From positions 38,480 to 102,479 of the forward strand of contig CAAGED010000053.1 of the NCBI GenBank assembly GCA_900768505.1: a DNA stretch of 64,000 nucleotides, written 5' to 3'. Within the stretch, counting starts at the first letter, position 1. Every line of letters starts with the position of its first letter. The position numbers and the translations under genes are program-made. Below the pieces are notes generated by a model, which did no database searches, had not been told where the DNA came from, and saw only the letters and a program-made list of their open reading frames with translations. Of the stretch, positions 18,770 to 27,198 are shown one piece after another. Source of the stretch: Lentisphaeria bacterium (GTDB lineage: Bacteria > Verrucomicrobiota > Lentisphaeria > Victivallales > Victivallaceae).

Positions 18770-19237
18770 TTATAAAAAACCAGCTCCCATTACCACGGTC
18801 TTGTTATCCAGACGGGAGGTGACGACCCGGAACATTAAATCCTGCGTGATCGGTTTCCCGCCGGCATTGGCGCTGGGGCGCTCAAAAGTGACACGCCAGA
18901 CTAAATTGGTTACCTGCGGCGTGGTCAGCTCGGTCAAAAACTGATATTTTTTGATTTCTCCGAATTGCTTTTTAATGTTTTCGCAGGATGTGGCAAAATC
19001 CTGCTCCGTCATTTGTTTGGCGAATGGACTCATGCCTGCCGCCTGCTTGAAATCGGCATAACTGCGCTTCTGAAGCGCCTGCAATAACCTTTCTCCAATT
19101 TTCTGACTTTCCGCCAATTGAACCTGCTGCTGCTCCGGAGCAACCGGTACTTTGGGGTTTTTGTTGACTACTGTACAACCGCCGCATAGCAGCAGCGAAC
19201 AAAATAATGCGGTTAAAAATATACTTTTTTCATTCAT
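18770..19237 (-). CDS. Small lipoprotein of unknown function
   Basis: The 155-aa product begins with a hydrophobic signal (SIFLTALFCSLLLCGGC) whose last cysteine is a plausible lipid attachment site, although the residues before it (LCGGC) are an atypical lipobox. The mature part contains a helical segment around RLLQALQKRSYADFKQAAGM and a beta-rich second half, somewhat like NTF2-type periplasmic domains, but I would not assign a family. The start has GGAG seven bases upstream, and an earlier in-frame ATG lacks one. It is the last gene of the run containing two secretin-like proteins, so it may act as their pilotin or accessory lipoprotein (inference). Confidence 0.65.
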   Translation of the reverse strand: MNEKSIFLTALFCSLLLCGGCTVVNKNPKVPVAPEQQQVQLAESQKIGERLLQALQKRSYADFKQAAGMSPFAKQMTEQDFATSCENIKKQFGEIKKYQFLTELTTPQVTNLVWRVTFERPSANAGGKPITQDLMFRVVTSRLDNKTVVMGAGFL

Positions 19238-19269
19238 TGCCGATCTCCAATTTTTGTCAATCATTTTTT

Positions 19270-19320
19270 GCTTACCCGGAGAAATAATTTCGGCATCAGG
19301 TGAAATTATTCCCCGGGTAA
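19270..19320 (-). other. Intercistronic hairpin between secretin-like and lipoprotein genes
   Basis: A long imperfect inverted repeat (TTACCCGGGGAATAATTTC against GAAATTATTTCTCCGGGTAA) occupies the gap between two minus-strand genes. The following sequence GCAAAAAATG has no T-run, so it is more likely an mRNA-stabilising or partial attenuation hairpin than a terminator. Confidence 0.5.
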
Positions 19321-19328
19321 TGAGGCTT

Positions 19329-21032
19329 TCAGTTGTTATTATTACTGAATTGGTTGCGTTTGTAGGTCCTTGTGATTGCCACGCCCGGATTTTCCGCCGG
19401 AGCTTCCCACTGGCAATTTGCTACAACGATTACTTCGCAATCCTTACTTGAGGTCGATTTGGTGGAGAAGAGATACCCCACCCATGGCAAATCCTTCAAC
19501 CAGGGAATTCCATCAGAAGACACCACTGTATTTTTCTTTTTCAAACCGCCGATAATAAATCCTTCACTGCCGTATGGCAGACTGATGGTCTGAGTGACCA
19601 TATTGTTGTTGCCGATACGGGGCGTTCCGTTAGAATTGAATCCCAGCAGGCTGTTATTGGTCAGGGCTACCGTAAACGAGGCTTCTTCCAAATTAACCGA
19701 AGCATTGGTCACATTCATGGTGAAGCCGAATCCGGTAAACGGCAACGCTTTTTGCGCCTGTCCTTTGCCGATTGGGAGGTCGTTGGGGGTAATGCTTTCG
19801 CCAATCAAGGCCGAAAGCAGTTCATATGCTCCCACACCGTAATCGGTATTGCCATTTCCCGGAACCGTGGCTGCCGGAACCGGATTGGAAACATCGACGT
19901 ACATGATTTGAGTCGTTTTGCTTAGGGTTGCGCTGGTGTTGTTCCGGATTACCAGTTCGCCGGTCTGGGATACGGTAGCGTTACCCTTGCTTACCATGAA
20001 ATCCAGATATCTGGTGTTCCATTTTGGGTTGAAATTGAAGTAGCTGGTGCGCTCGCTGCCGAAATTCCGATTCATCCCGCCAGTATAAATCGCCGACCAG
20101 TTGTTGCGGTAACGTCCGCCAACGGAGAAGAAGTCGGTGCCCTCGTTATTCTTCCAGTTCTGAAAATCGAAACCGATTTTATCATCGTTTTCCACGTTCA
20201 TTTCGTAAACCGTGATGGTTAATCGCAACTGGGGAATCGGCACGTCGTATTTGGCCAGCATTCTGGAAATATTGTCGCAGGAATAATTGGATACATAAAA
20301 AATCAGCCAGTTCAACGCAGGATCGTAGGCCACCAAATCCTGCCCCTGCCACAATTCAGATACGTCGGTAACGTTCATGCCCACGTTCTGAATCAATGGC
20401 AGCAAATTGAACGCCGGAACGTATTTAGGCAGATAAAAGAAGGTTTGATAACCAAAATTCGCACCCATTTGCGGCCGATCCAAAAATTCCACCAATGAAT
20501 CAATGCCCATACCGTTTTCATTATCCTTGAAACGATACTCTTCCGCACTGACGATTAGAAGTCCAGTGCCGTCCACATACTTTAAACACTCCACTGCCGT
20601 ATTGCTCCCCAGCTGGGTGGCCGGATTGTAACTTGGCTGGGCGTTTACCGGAGTATTAGGCGTGGCACTGCTGGTGGTTGCCTCCTGAGTGTTGGCTGAT
20701 GGCCCGGTGGTGTTGGCAGGATAATTTTCCACTAAACTGGTATTACCCACCCGTTTCGACTGCACCATCTGCCGGATGAACTGCCGGAATTCATAAGCGT
20801 CCACATGTTTCAGCAAATATGCCTTGGTTACTACCCGCGGGTCGTTGTTGTCCCGGATGAAATGCACTACATCGGTATTCTGATCCACAAAAATCTGCAA
20901 CTGCGCATGAACTCTTGTGGCATCGTACCAGCCGGTATTGTTGAAATTTGAATCCCTGGGAATTCCCGGATTATCGGCCGCCATAGAGGTTGCGGCGGCA
21001 CACATCATTGAGTAAAAAATCCATTTTTTCAT
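19329..21032 (-). CDS. Secretin-like outer-membrane protein (second of a tandem pair)
   Basis: Exported 567-aa protein (signal peptide MKKWIFYSMMCAAATSMA) related to GspD/PulD secretins. The C-terminal block GGLKKKNTV...PWLKDLPWVGYLFSTKS...CEVIVVANCQ is the recognisable secretin end, where the family normally reads GGL...VPxLGDIPxLGxLF. N-terminal segments such as AYLLKHVDAYEFRQFIRQMV resemble N-domain folds, and a Ser/Thr/Asn-rich linker lies near residues 105-145. No other type II or type IV pilus genes are in the window. It follows the sister gene by 12 bases. The role could be an outer-membrane channel or scaffold whose cargo is unknown. Confidence 0.75.
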   Translation of the reverse strand: MKKWIFYSMMCAAATSMAADNPGIPRDSNFNNTGWYDATRVHAQLQIFVDQNTDVVHFIRDNNDPRVVTKAYLLKHVDAYEFRQFIRQMVQSKRVGNTSLVENYPANTTGPSANTQEATTSSATPNTPVNAQPSYNPATQLGSNTAVECLKYVDGTGLLIVSAEEYRFKDNENGMGIDSLVEFLDRPQMGANFGYQTFFYLPKYVPAFNLLPLIQNVGMNVTDVSELWQGQDLVAYDPALNWLIFYVSNYSCDNISRMLAKYDVPIPQLRLTITVYEMNVENDDKIGFDFQNWKNNEGTDFFSVGGRYRNNWSAIYTGGMNRNFGSERTSYFNFNPKWNTRYLDFMVSKGNATVSQTGELVIRNNTSATLSKTTQIMYVDVSNPVPAATVPGNGNTDYGVGAYELLSALIGESITPNDLPIGKGQAQKALPFTGFGFTMNVTNASVNLEEASFTVALTNNSLLGFNSNGTPRIGNNNMVTQTISLPYGSEGFIIGGLKKKNTVVSSDGIPWLKDLPWVGYLFSTKSTSSKDCEVIVVANCQWEAPAENPGVAITRTYKRNQFSNNNN

Positions 21033-21044
21033 TTTTTTACCGCC

Positions 21045-22472
21045 TTATTTTACCTTGAACAACTTGCCGGCTTCAACCCCGTCAGGCGCTGCGGTATTGA
21101 GCAGCGTGGCTTTGACCGTCATGTACATTTTGGTTTTCTCCCGACTGCGGGTGGTGGTGCCGAAAATGTATTTCAGTACCGGCCATTCGCATAAATAGGG
21201 GACGCCGATGGTCTGCTCCACAAACTGCTCCTTGTCCCACTTGGCCAGGGTGACTTCCTGATTGAGAGTCAGCAAGGTGGTGGCGTTTATTTCGGTGGTG
21301 TCGATTAATTCAGCGCCAACGTTGTTGCGTTCAACCACGTTGGCAGTCTGGATGCTGTATCCGAAATTGACCGTGCCATTGTACTTGGAATATTCGCCGG
21401 GCGTGTAGTTGTTAAAGGAAAACGGTTCATTGGCCGGATAACCGCTTTGCGGTATGCCGTAATGGATATTCACAATCGGCGCGATAAGCTTCAGATAAAT
21501 CTGGTACATGCCCGTTTGCAGCGAAATCTGACTCTGGGTTATACTGGTCTGGTCGTTGTCGGACTTGATGATGTTCTGCAGCTGGGGATTGAAAAGCAAT
21601 GAATAACTTTCCGAATCGGAGTTGGAGACGGTCATGGTCGCCGTATTGACAATTTTGGCATCACCGCTTTGCTCCAGCACCCGGAGAAAACTCGCGTCAA
21701 ACTGAGGAGCAAAGAGAAATCCTCCCACTGGACCTGAGGCGGCGTTTACCGCCGCCGTGCCGAGGGAAGTTACGCTGAATGCGTCCCAGCCGCCGTCGAA
21801 AAGATTCAGCCCGGGACCGTTTTTCCACGCCAGATAATCAATGCCCAGATCCAGCATGTCCGACTCTCTGGTTTCGTACACGGTGAACTCGAAGTTGATT
21901 TGCGGCGCCGGCCGGTCCAGCCAGCCCAGAAATACAAACATGTACTGACAGTTGGTCAAATTGTCTTTCCAGTAGATTTGGTTGGAGTTGGCGTCGTAGC
22001 CGTAAACGGAGTCGTAAGGACCCTCGTTAATGGCGGCGTTTACTACGATATTAATCAAATCCTGACCGGAACGGTATTTCGGACGATAAACTTCCCGGGT
22101 GATACCAGTACCCTTGATGACGTCACCGGGGACTTTGCCGTCGATTTCAATATTGCGGTCGGCAAGTTTGATGAATTCATCCACATAGGGCATCATTTTG
22201 CGTGGACAGGTAACCGTAAGAAACTGCTCGTTATTGTTGCCGTATTCGATACAGTTTACCATGGAGTTCATGTTGTATCGCTTGACCATACCCATTACAA
22301 ACGGGGTCAAATCGTTGGATTGGGTATATTTCAGAACATAAATCTTGGAAACCATATAGTCCTGCGCATCATCCTGAACCAATCGCACGGTACGGGTGTT
22401 TTCGTCCGCCGCATTGGCCAGTATGCCCATAAAACAGAGCGCACTGCACAAAATTGGCATTTTTACTTTCAT
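21045..22472 (-). CDS. Secretin-like outer-membrane protein (first of a tandem pair)
   Basis: Exported 475-aa protein (signal peptide ending LANA). It has an N-domain-like segment (VSKIYVLKYTQSNDLTPFVM) and the weakly conserved C-terminal secretin block (TIGVPYLCEWPVLKYIFG followed by KMYMTVKATLL). It shares general architecture with the downstream gene, including the pattern FEFTVYETRESDMLDLGIDY here and ITVYEMNVENDDKIGFDF there, so the two are paralogues. It begins 29 bases after the antiporter gene, which suggests they share an mRNA. Assignment rests on the C-terminal motif and the paralogy. Confidence 0.7.
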   Translation of the reverse strand: MKVKMPILCSALCFMGILANAADENTRTVRLVQDDAQDYMVSKIYVLKYTQSNDLTPFVMGMVKRYNMNSMVNCIEYGNNNEQFLTVTCPRKMMPYVDEFIKLADRNIEIDGKVPGDVIKGTGITREVYRPKYRSGQDLINIVVNAAINEGPYDSVYGYDANSNQIYWKDNLTNCQYMFVFLGWLDRPAPQINFEFTVYETRESDMLDLGIDYLAWKNGPGLNLFDGGWDAFSVTSLGTAAVNAASGPVGGFLFAPQFDASFLRVLEQSGDAKIVNTATMTVSNSDSESYSLLFNPQLQNIIKSDNDQTSITQSQISLQTGMYQIYLKLIAPIVNIHYGIPQSGYPANEPFSFNNYTPGEYSKYNGTVNFGYSIQTANVVERNNVGAELIDTTEINATTLLTLNQEVTLAKWDKEQFVEQTIGVPYLCEWPVLKYIFGTTTRSREKTKMYMTVKATLLNTAAPDGVEAGKLFKVK

Positions 22473-22501
22473 TTTTTCACCTTTATTGAATGTGGCAAAA
22501 T

Positions 22502-23959
22502 TTACGCTTGGGCTTGGGGCGTCGGGGTGGATGTCGGAGTTGCCGTGCCGCCGGAAGCTTCATGTTTTTTTGCATAATAGAAGTGGTAGGCCACAATCGG
22601 CAGCGCCACTGAAACACCAACGCCGATCAGCAAAAAGCCGATGTAATACATGATTGACGTATTTCCCTCCGCCGTAACGTTGGAGGGGGGAATGAAGCCG
22701 ACGATAATTGAGAGCAGACTGGTCAGCCAGGCAATGCCGGAGATAACCCAAATGCCGAATTTACCCCCCGGAATCTTGTAGGGGCGTTCGATATCCGGCT
22801 GTGAATAACGCAGTTTTATTGCCGCGGCGAACATAAAGAGATACATCACCATATAAAGCTGGGCGGTCAAGGCGGACATCAGCCAAAACGCATTGGAAAT
22901 CGTCGGCATGAATAATACCGCTGTTGAAAGCAGTGAACTGATGATACCCTGAATAACCAGAATGCGCACCGGCATATTCTGAGAGTTGCGTTTCTGCCAG
23001 TATGCCGGGAGATAACCCTCCTTCGCCACTTCCAGCACTCCTTTGGATGGACCGAGAATCCAGGTCGCCACCATGGTTAAGGCACCGTAGGCCAATAAAA
23101 AGCACATAATCGGCGTCAGCCATTTGCAATGCAGTGCAGTAAAAATATCATTGAACGCCTGACAAACTCCGGCTGCTAAACTCAACTGCTGGTTAGGAAC
23201 CACTAGGGCAATGGCCAGTGAACCGGCGACCGAGAGGAGAATTACCACCAAACTGGCAAGGAGGATGGCCTTTGGGAATGCTTTGGCCGGGTTTTTCATT
23301 TCGCTGACGTGAACTGAACTCATTTCCATACCGGCCAGAGCCACCATCATGCCGGCCAGCAGCATTAATTGCGTGGCGTTGTCCAAATTGGGAATCAGCG
23401 CGGCACCGTCGTGGAAGCCGATACGCACCGGATTACCCATTGCCAGATAAATAATTACCATAACGATAATTCCAATTCCCGGAATAATTGTTCCGGAGAT
23501 AACGCCGGAACTGGATAGGAATGCTGAAACCTGCATCCCCCTGAAATTCAGGAATGTCGCCAGCCACAGGGTAATTATAATGGTTATAAAAACAAACCAC
23601 TTGTTGGTGGCCAGCGCCGGATCAAATACATAGGCAATGGCTGAAGCCACAAAAGTTAATGCGGCCGGAAACCAGGGAAGATTTTCCAGCCATTGCATAA
23701 AAATGGCCACAAACCCCCACTTCGGGCCGAATGCCTGCTTAACCCACAAGTAGACTCCCCCGTCCTGGGGGAAGGTACTTGCAAGTTCAGCTGAAACCAG
23801 CGCCGACGGCACGAAAAAGCATATACATGCCGCTACAATATAGAAAATAATTGCCCAGCCGTAGTCGGCCATTGTTGGCAGATTTCGCAATGAAAGGACC
23901 GCCGCAACGGTGATCATGGACATTGTGAAAACACTTATTGTTTTTTTTGATTCTGACAT
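22502..23959 (-). CDS. GadC/AdiC-like amino-acid antiporter (APC superfamily)
   Basis: A 485-aa, 12-helix inner-membrane antiporter. The N-terminal segment (SVFTMSMITVAAVLSLRNLP) and the block ELASTFPQDGGVYLWVKQAFGPKWGF match the glutamate:GABA antiporter group. Such proteins exchange an external amino acid for the amine made inside the cell, removing protons. The gene follows the decarboxylase gene by 25 bases, so exchange of its substrate and product is expected. The tail has an odd Pro/Thr/Ser-rich low-complexity end. A GGAGC site precedes the ATG. Confidence 0.85.
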   Translation of the reverse strand: MSESKKTISVFTMSMITVAAVLSLRNLPTMADYGWAIIFYIVAACICFFVPSALVSAELASTFPQDGGVYLWVKQAFGPKWGFVAIFMQWLENLPWFPAALTFVASAIAYVFDPALATNKWFVFITIIITLWLATFLNFRGMQVSAFLSSSGVISGTIIPGIGIIVMVIIYLAMGNPVRIGFHDGAALIPNLDNATQLMLLAGMMVALAGMEMSSVHVSEMKNPAKAFPKAILLASLVVILLSVAGSLAIALVVPNQQLSLAAGVCQAFNDIFTALHCKWLTPIMCFLLAYGALTMVATWILGPSKGVLEVAKEGYLPAYWQKRNSQNMPVRILVIQGIISSLLSTAVLFMPTISNAFWLMSALTAQLYMVMYLFMFAAAIKLRYSQPDIERPYKIPGGKFGIWVISGIAWLTSLLSIIVGFIPPSNVTAEGNTSIMYYIGFLLIGVGVSVALPIVAYHFYYAKKHEASGGTATPTSTPTPQAQA

Positions 23960-23984
23960 AAGAGTTCAAAGCTCCATTGATTAG

Positions 23985-26285
23985 TTACTTTTTGATACAG
24001 AATGATTTGAACAACGTTTTGCCGTTGACGGATTCCCGTTCCACGCCGTGAATATCACCGACGTAACCTGGAAATGTGTTCTCAAAATCCTGACGTGTTT
24101 TGAGGTAGTCCAGAATCGGCATTGCCTTCTGGTTGAAGATTTCGCCGCCCATGATGATTGGAATGCCCGGCGGATATGGTACCAGCATCACTGCCGCAAT
24201 CCGGTTGGCCATATCGTCGATGCGGACATATTCCACATTTTTTTTCACTACCTCATGATAGGCGTCTGCCGGTTTCATGGCCTGGTCGGGAATCACCTCA
24301 AAGACAATTTGCATTTTGTCGAGCAATTTGTGTTCTTTTATGTACTTATGCATGGTTACGGCGTGTTCTTTCAGCCCGATTGTGCCGTAGGAATCCGGAA
24401 ATTGATTTACCAAGTCCGGGAATACTTCGCTCAAGGGGGCGTTGCGGTCAAACAACTCCTTGAATTTCAGCAATCCGGCCAGCAATGTACCCTGCTTGGC
24501 TTTGGTGGTGCCCAGGGAATTGAGCATCAAAAAGCTGTAGTAGTCGGTTTTTTCGCAGACAATATTGTTGAGAATAAGGTAGTTGGTGACAATCGACGCC
24601 GGAATTCCCCAGTCGGACATCGTGCCATCTTCGGCGACGCCGGGAGTGGTGATGGTCAACTTGATGGGGTCAAGCATAACGTAATCATCTTCAATATCTT
24701 CAAACCCGTGCCACGGATTATTCTTGTTCATCACCCATGGTTCCTGGTGGCTGGCCAGATAATCAATGTCGGCCTTGGCAAACGGGATTTGTTCTCCCTT
24801 CACCGTGACGTAATCCGGCTGCCACATTCCGAAGAACCAACTGTCGTTCTCCGCGAGTTCATATTGGAGCGATGCCATTTTAACCCGGAACTGCACGGCT
24901 TCACGGATGATGTCGTGAGTGAGGATTTCACCCTGATCCTGCATCATTTTGGTGGCGACGTCCAGCGAGGCGATCATGCTGTACTGGGGCGAGGTGGAGC
25001 CGTGCATCATGTAAGATTCGTTGAACTCATCCGGATTGATTTTTACACTGCCGCCGTTTTTGATGTGTAGCATGGAGGCCTGACTGAATGCGGTCAGGAG
25101 TTTGTGAGTGGATTGGGAGCAGAAAATCGGCGGATCATTGGGTTTCAGCGGGGTATCCGCCATGCCGAAGTGATCCTTGTAAATCGGATTGAATTTGGCG
25201 TAGGCATACCAGGCTTCATCAAAATGAAGATTCTCCACCGATTGAGAGAGAACGCTCTTGATTTTAGCCACGTTGTAGCAGACTCCGTCGTAAGTTGAGT
25301 TGGTCAGAGCGGACATCTTGACAGTATGATTTTTAAGATTGGCCGGAAGTAGCGAGCTATTGGCAATTTTTCCCTTGATGGATTCCGGGGAAAATTCGCT
25401 TAACCGAACCGGGCCGATGGTGCCGCGCTTATTCCGGCGCGGAATCATATAAATCGGCAGTGCCTCGGCGATAACCATGGCGTAGTTAAGTGATTTGTGA
25501 CAGTTGCGGTCGACAAAGGCGATATCGTCCCGAACCAGTTGACTGCGCCAGATAATCTGGTTGACGGTGCTGGTGCCGTTCAGTACATAATATGTGTAGT
25601 CGGCGCCGAATACCTTGGCGGAATTTTTTTCCGCATCGCCGACAACCCCCTCATGATCCAGCAGCGAACCGAGTTCCGGCACGGAAATTGAGAGGTCTGA
25701 GCGCATGGTGTTTTCGCCGAAGAACTTAAACAATGCAACTCCGGAGGGGGATCGCAGGAAACCCTGGCCGCCCAGATGACCTGGGGTGTGCCAGGCGTAT
25801 TTGTACTCTTCGGAATACTTGATTAATTCGCCGAAGAATTTCGGATATACGCCGGAAATGTATTCATTGAGATGTACTTCAATGCGTCCGGCCAGAAATT
25901 CCGGTGTGTCAGCGCTTTTCCAGATACATCCGTCGATTTTTGTCAGGGTGTCCAGCGGAATTTTTTCCGTTTCCAAGGTGTCGGTGAGCAGCAGAATGGG
26001 CATTTTTTTGTTGCGTTCCCGCACGATGCCAATGAAATTCTGTGCACTGAATTTCTCGCTGGTATCTTCTCTTGGCAGCTCCCAATCGACGATTACCGTG
26101 CCGATGTCCGCCCGTGACATGAAGAGTTCTGCGGCATCCTCATATCGAAAGGATCTGATAACGCTGCAGTGCTGAACATTTTCCAGTTGTTTTATGATTT
26201 CATTGATTTGGAATCCATCGTCGGTTTGGCGGTTAAACTCCTGTGACACGATTAAAATCGGCCATGCACTCTTGGTGATCTTCAT
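23985..26285 (-). CDS. Orn/Lys/Arg decarboxylase (AdiA-like paralogue)
   Basis: PLP-dependent decarboxylase of fold type I, 766 aa, cytoplasmic. Residues 1-130 are the receiver-like 'wing' domain of inducible bacterial decarboxylases (WPILIVSQEF...TVIVDWELP). The PLP lysine is Lys395 in STHKLLTAFSQ, preceded by the FVDRNCHKS and HFDEAWYAYAKFNP motifs. It is related to AdiA at 31299 but clearly diverged: the block that reads VVGTSGSNRT in AdiA is VLNGTSTVNQI here, so the substrate (arginine, lysine, ornithine or glutamate) is uncertain. It heads a run with the antiporter and two secretin-like genes. An AGAGGAG site marks the start. Confidence 0.85.
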   Translation of the reverse strand: MKITKSAWPILIVSQEFNRQTDDGFQINEIIKQLENVQHCSVIRSFRYEDAAELFMSRADIGTVIVDWELPREDTSEKFSAQNFIGIVRERNKKMPILLLTDTLETEKIPLDTLTKIDGCIWKSADTPEFLAGRIEVHLNEYISGVYPKFFGELIKYSEEYKYAWHTPGHLGGQGFLRSPSGVALFKFFGENTMRSDLSISVPELGSLLDHEGVVGDAEKNSAKVFGADYTYYVLNGTSTVNQIIWRSQLVRDDIAFVDRNCHKSLNYAMVIAEALPIYMIPRRNKRGTIGPVRLSEFSPESIKGKIANSSLLPANLKNHTVKMSALTNSTYDGVCYNVAKIKSVLSQSVENLHFDEAWYAYAKFNPIYKDHFGMADTPLKPNDPPIFCSQSTHKLLTAFSQASMLHIKNGGSVKINPDEFNESYMMHGSTSPQYSMIASLDVATKMMQDQGEILTHDIIREAVQFRVKMASLQYELAENDSWFFGMWQPDYVTVKGEQIPFAKADIDYLASHQEPWVMNKNNPWHGFEDIEDDYVMLDPIKLTITTPGVAEDGTMSDWGIPASIVTNYLILNNIVCEKTDYYSFLMLNSLGTTKAKQGTLLAGLLKFKELFDRNAPLSEVFPDLVNQFPDSYGTIGLKEHAVTMHKYIKEHKLLDKMQIVFEVIPDQAMKPADAYHEVVKKNVEYVRIDDMANRIAAVMLVPYPPGIPIIMGGEIFNQKAMPILDYLKTRQDFENTFPGYVGDIHGVERESVNGKTLFKSFCIKK

Positions 26286-26944
26286 AAAGATTCTCCTCTT
26301 CTGCCGAAAATTTATTATTTTTCAGCGGTTATGGTTTTTCGAGCCGCTATTTATGCAGGTTGTTTTTTGATGGTACCAAACCAGCAGAAGCAACCGCGCC
26401 ATAAATATTGTTCGATTTTATAACAAGAGCTACTCCACTAACTCAAAATCATGAAAAATCGTACCAAAAAAAGAGAATGCGACTGAAATATTTTTTTCGG
26501 GCTGCAGAATTTCTCTGCAACCATGCGGGCAGGAAGAATCCATTATGAATTAAGAAAATTCGCGTGATAAATCCGGGCGACCTCTCTAATAAGTGACAAT
26601 TACCTGGTAAATGTCATTTTTAGCCGGATCTCCCAAAAAAGATTATACGCAGTATGCGGTGACTTGTTCATTCAGGCTCCTCTTCCCGTTTGATCAACTC
26701 GAAATAATGAATTTTTAGAAAAAATACGCAATAAAAAAATTACCGTTCTCTGTTGCTTACTATAACTTGCTTTCAAGGGGTGTCAATAGTTTTTTTTATC
26801 GAATAAACAAAAAATATCAAAAATTTAAAAAAAATGTATTTCGGGTTGTATTTTATTCGTTCAATGTTATCTTTCCAACCGGTGAATGTTGTTGGAAAAT
26901 GTTTTGTTTTTTTGAAAAATAATAAAGTCAAATGGAGGTAAATT
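26286..26944. other. 659-base intergenic region with divergent promoters
   Basis: No gene is visible. The region lies between a minus-strand decarboxylase gene and a plus-strand copper chaperone gene. It holds a near-perfect palindrome TGACAATTACC-T-GGTAAATGTCA at 26594-26616 (one mismatched pair) that could be an operator or a leader hairpin of the decarboxylase mRNA. The part after 26770 is very AT-rich. I could not match a riboswitch. Confidence 0.4.
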
Positions 26945-27154
26945 ATGCGGAATTGCTTCAGTGTAAGCGGGATGGGGTGTCAGGTGTGTGCGGATAAAAT
27001 CACTGCTGCCGTTCAGGAAATCAAGGGGGTTGATAAGGTTAAGGTGGATTTTGCCGCAAAGAGTATGTGTTGCGATTTCAATCCGGAATTGGTTACTCCA
27101 CAGCAAATAATTGATAAAGTAATTGTCGCCGGATACCAGGCTGAACTTAAGTAA
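26945..27154 (+). CDS. copZ: Copper chaperone, heavy-metal-associated domain protein (CopZ-like)
   Basis: A 69-aa single HMA domain (ferredoxin-like fold) with the metal-binding motif GMGCQVC near the N-terminus. It binds Cu(I) in the cytosol and hands it to a P-type ATPase. That partner is encoded 45 bases downstream in the same direction. A GGAGG site lies ahead of the ATG. The replacement of T/H residues usually seen in the MxCxxC loop (here MGCQVC) is a minor variation. Confidence 0.85.
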   Translation: MRNCFSVSGMGCQVCADKITAAVQEIKGVDKVKVDFAAKSMCCDFNPELVTPQQIIDKVIVAGYQAELK

Positions 27155-27198
27155 TCCGGTAATTTTTATAACTTGTGGGGGAAAGGATTAGCCTAATT

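Noticed and set aside
24048..25070. Plus-strand frame of 340 codons
   Set aside because: It is the complement of the decarboxylase gene and shows no domain of its own.
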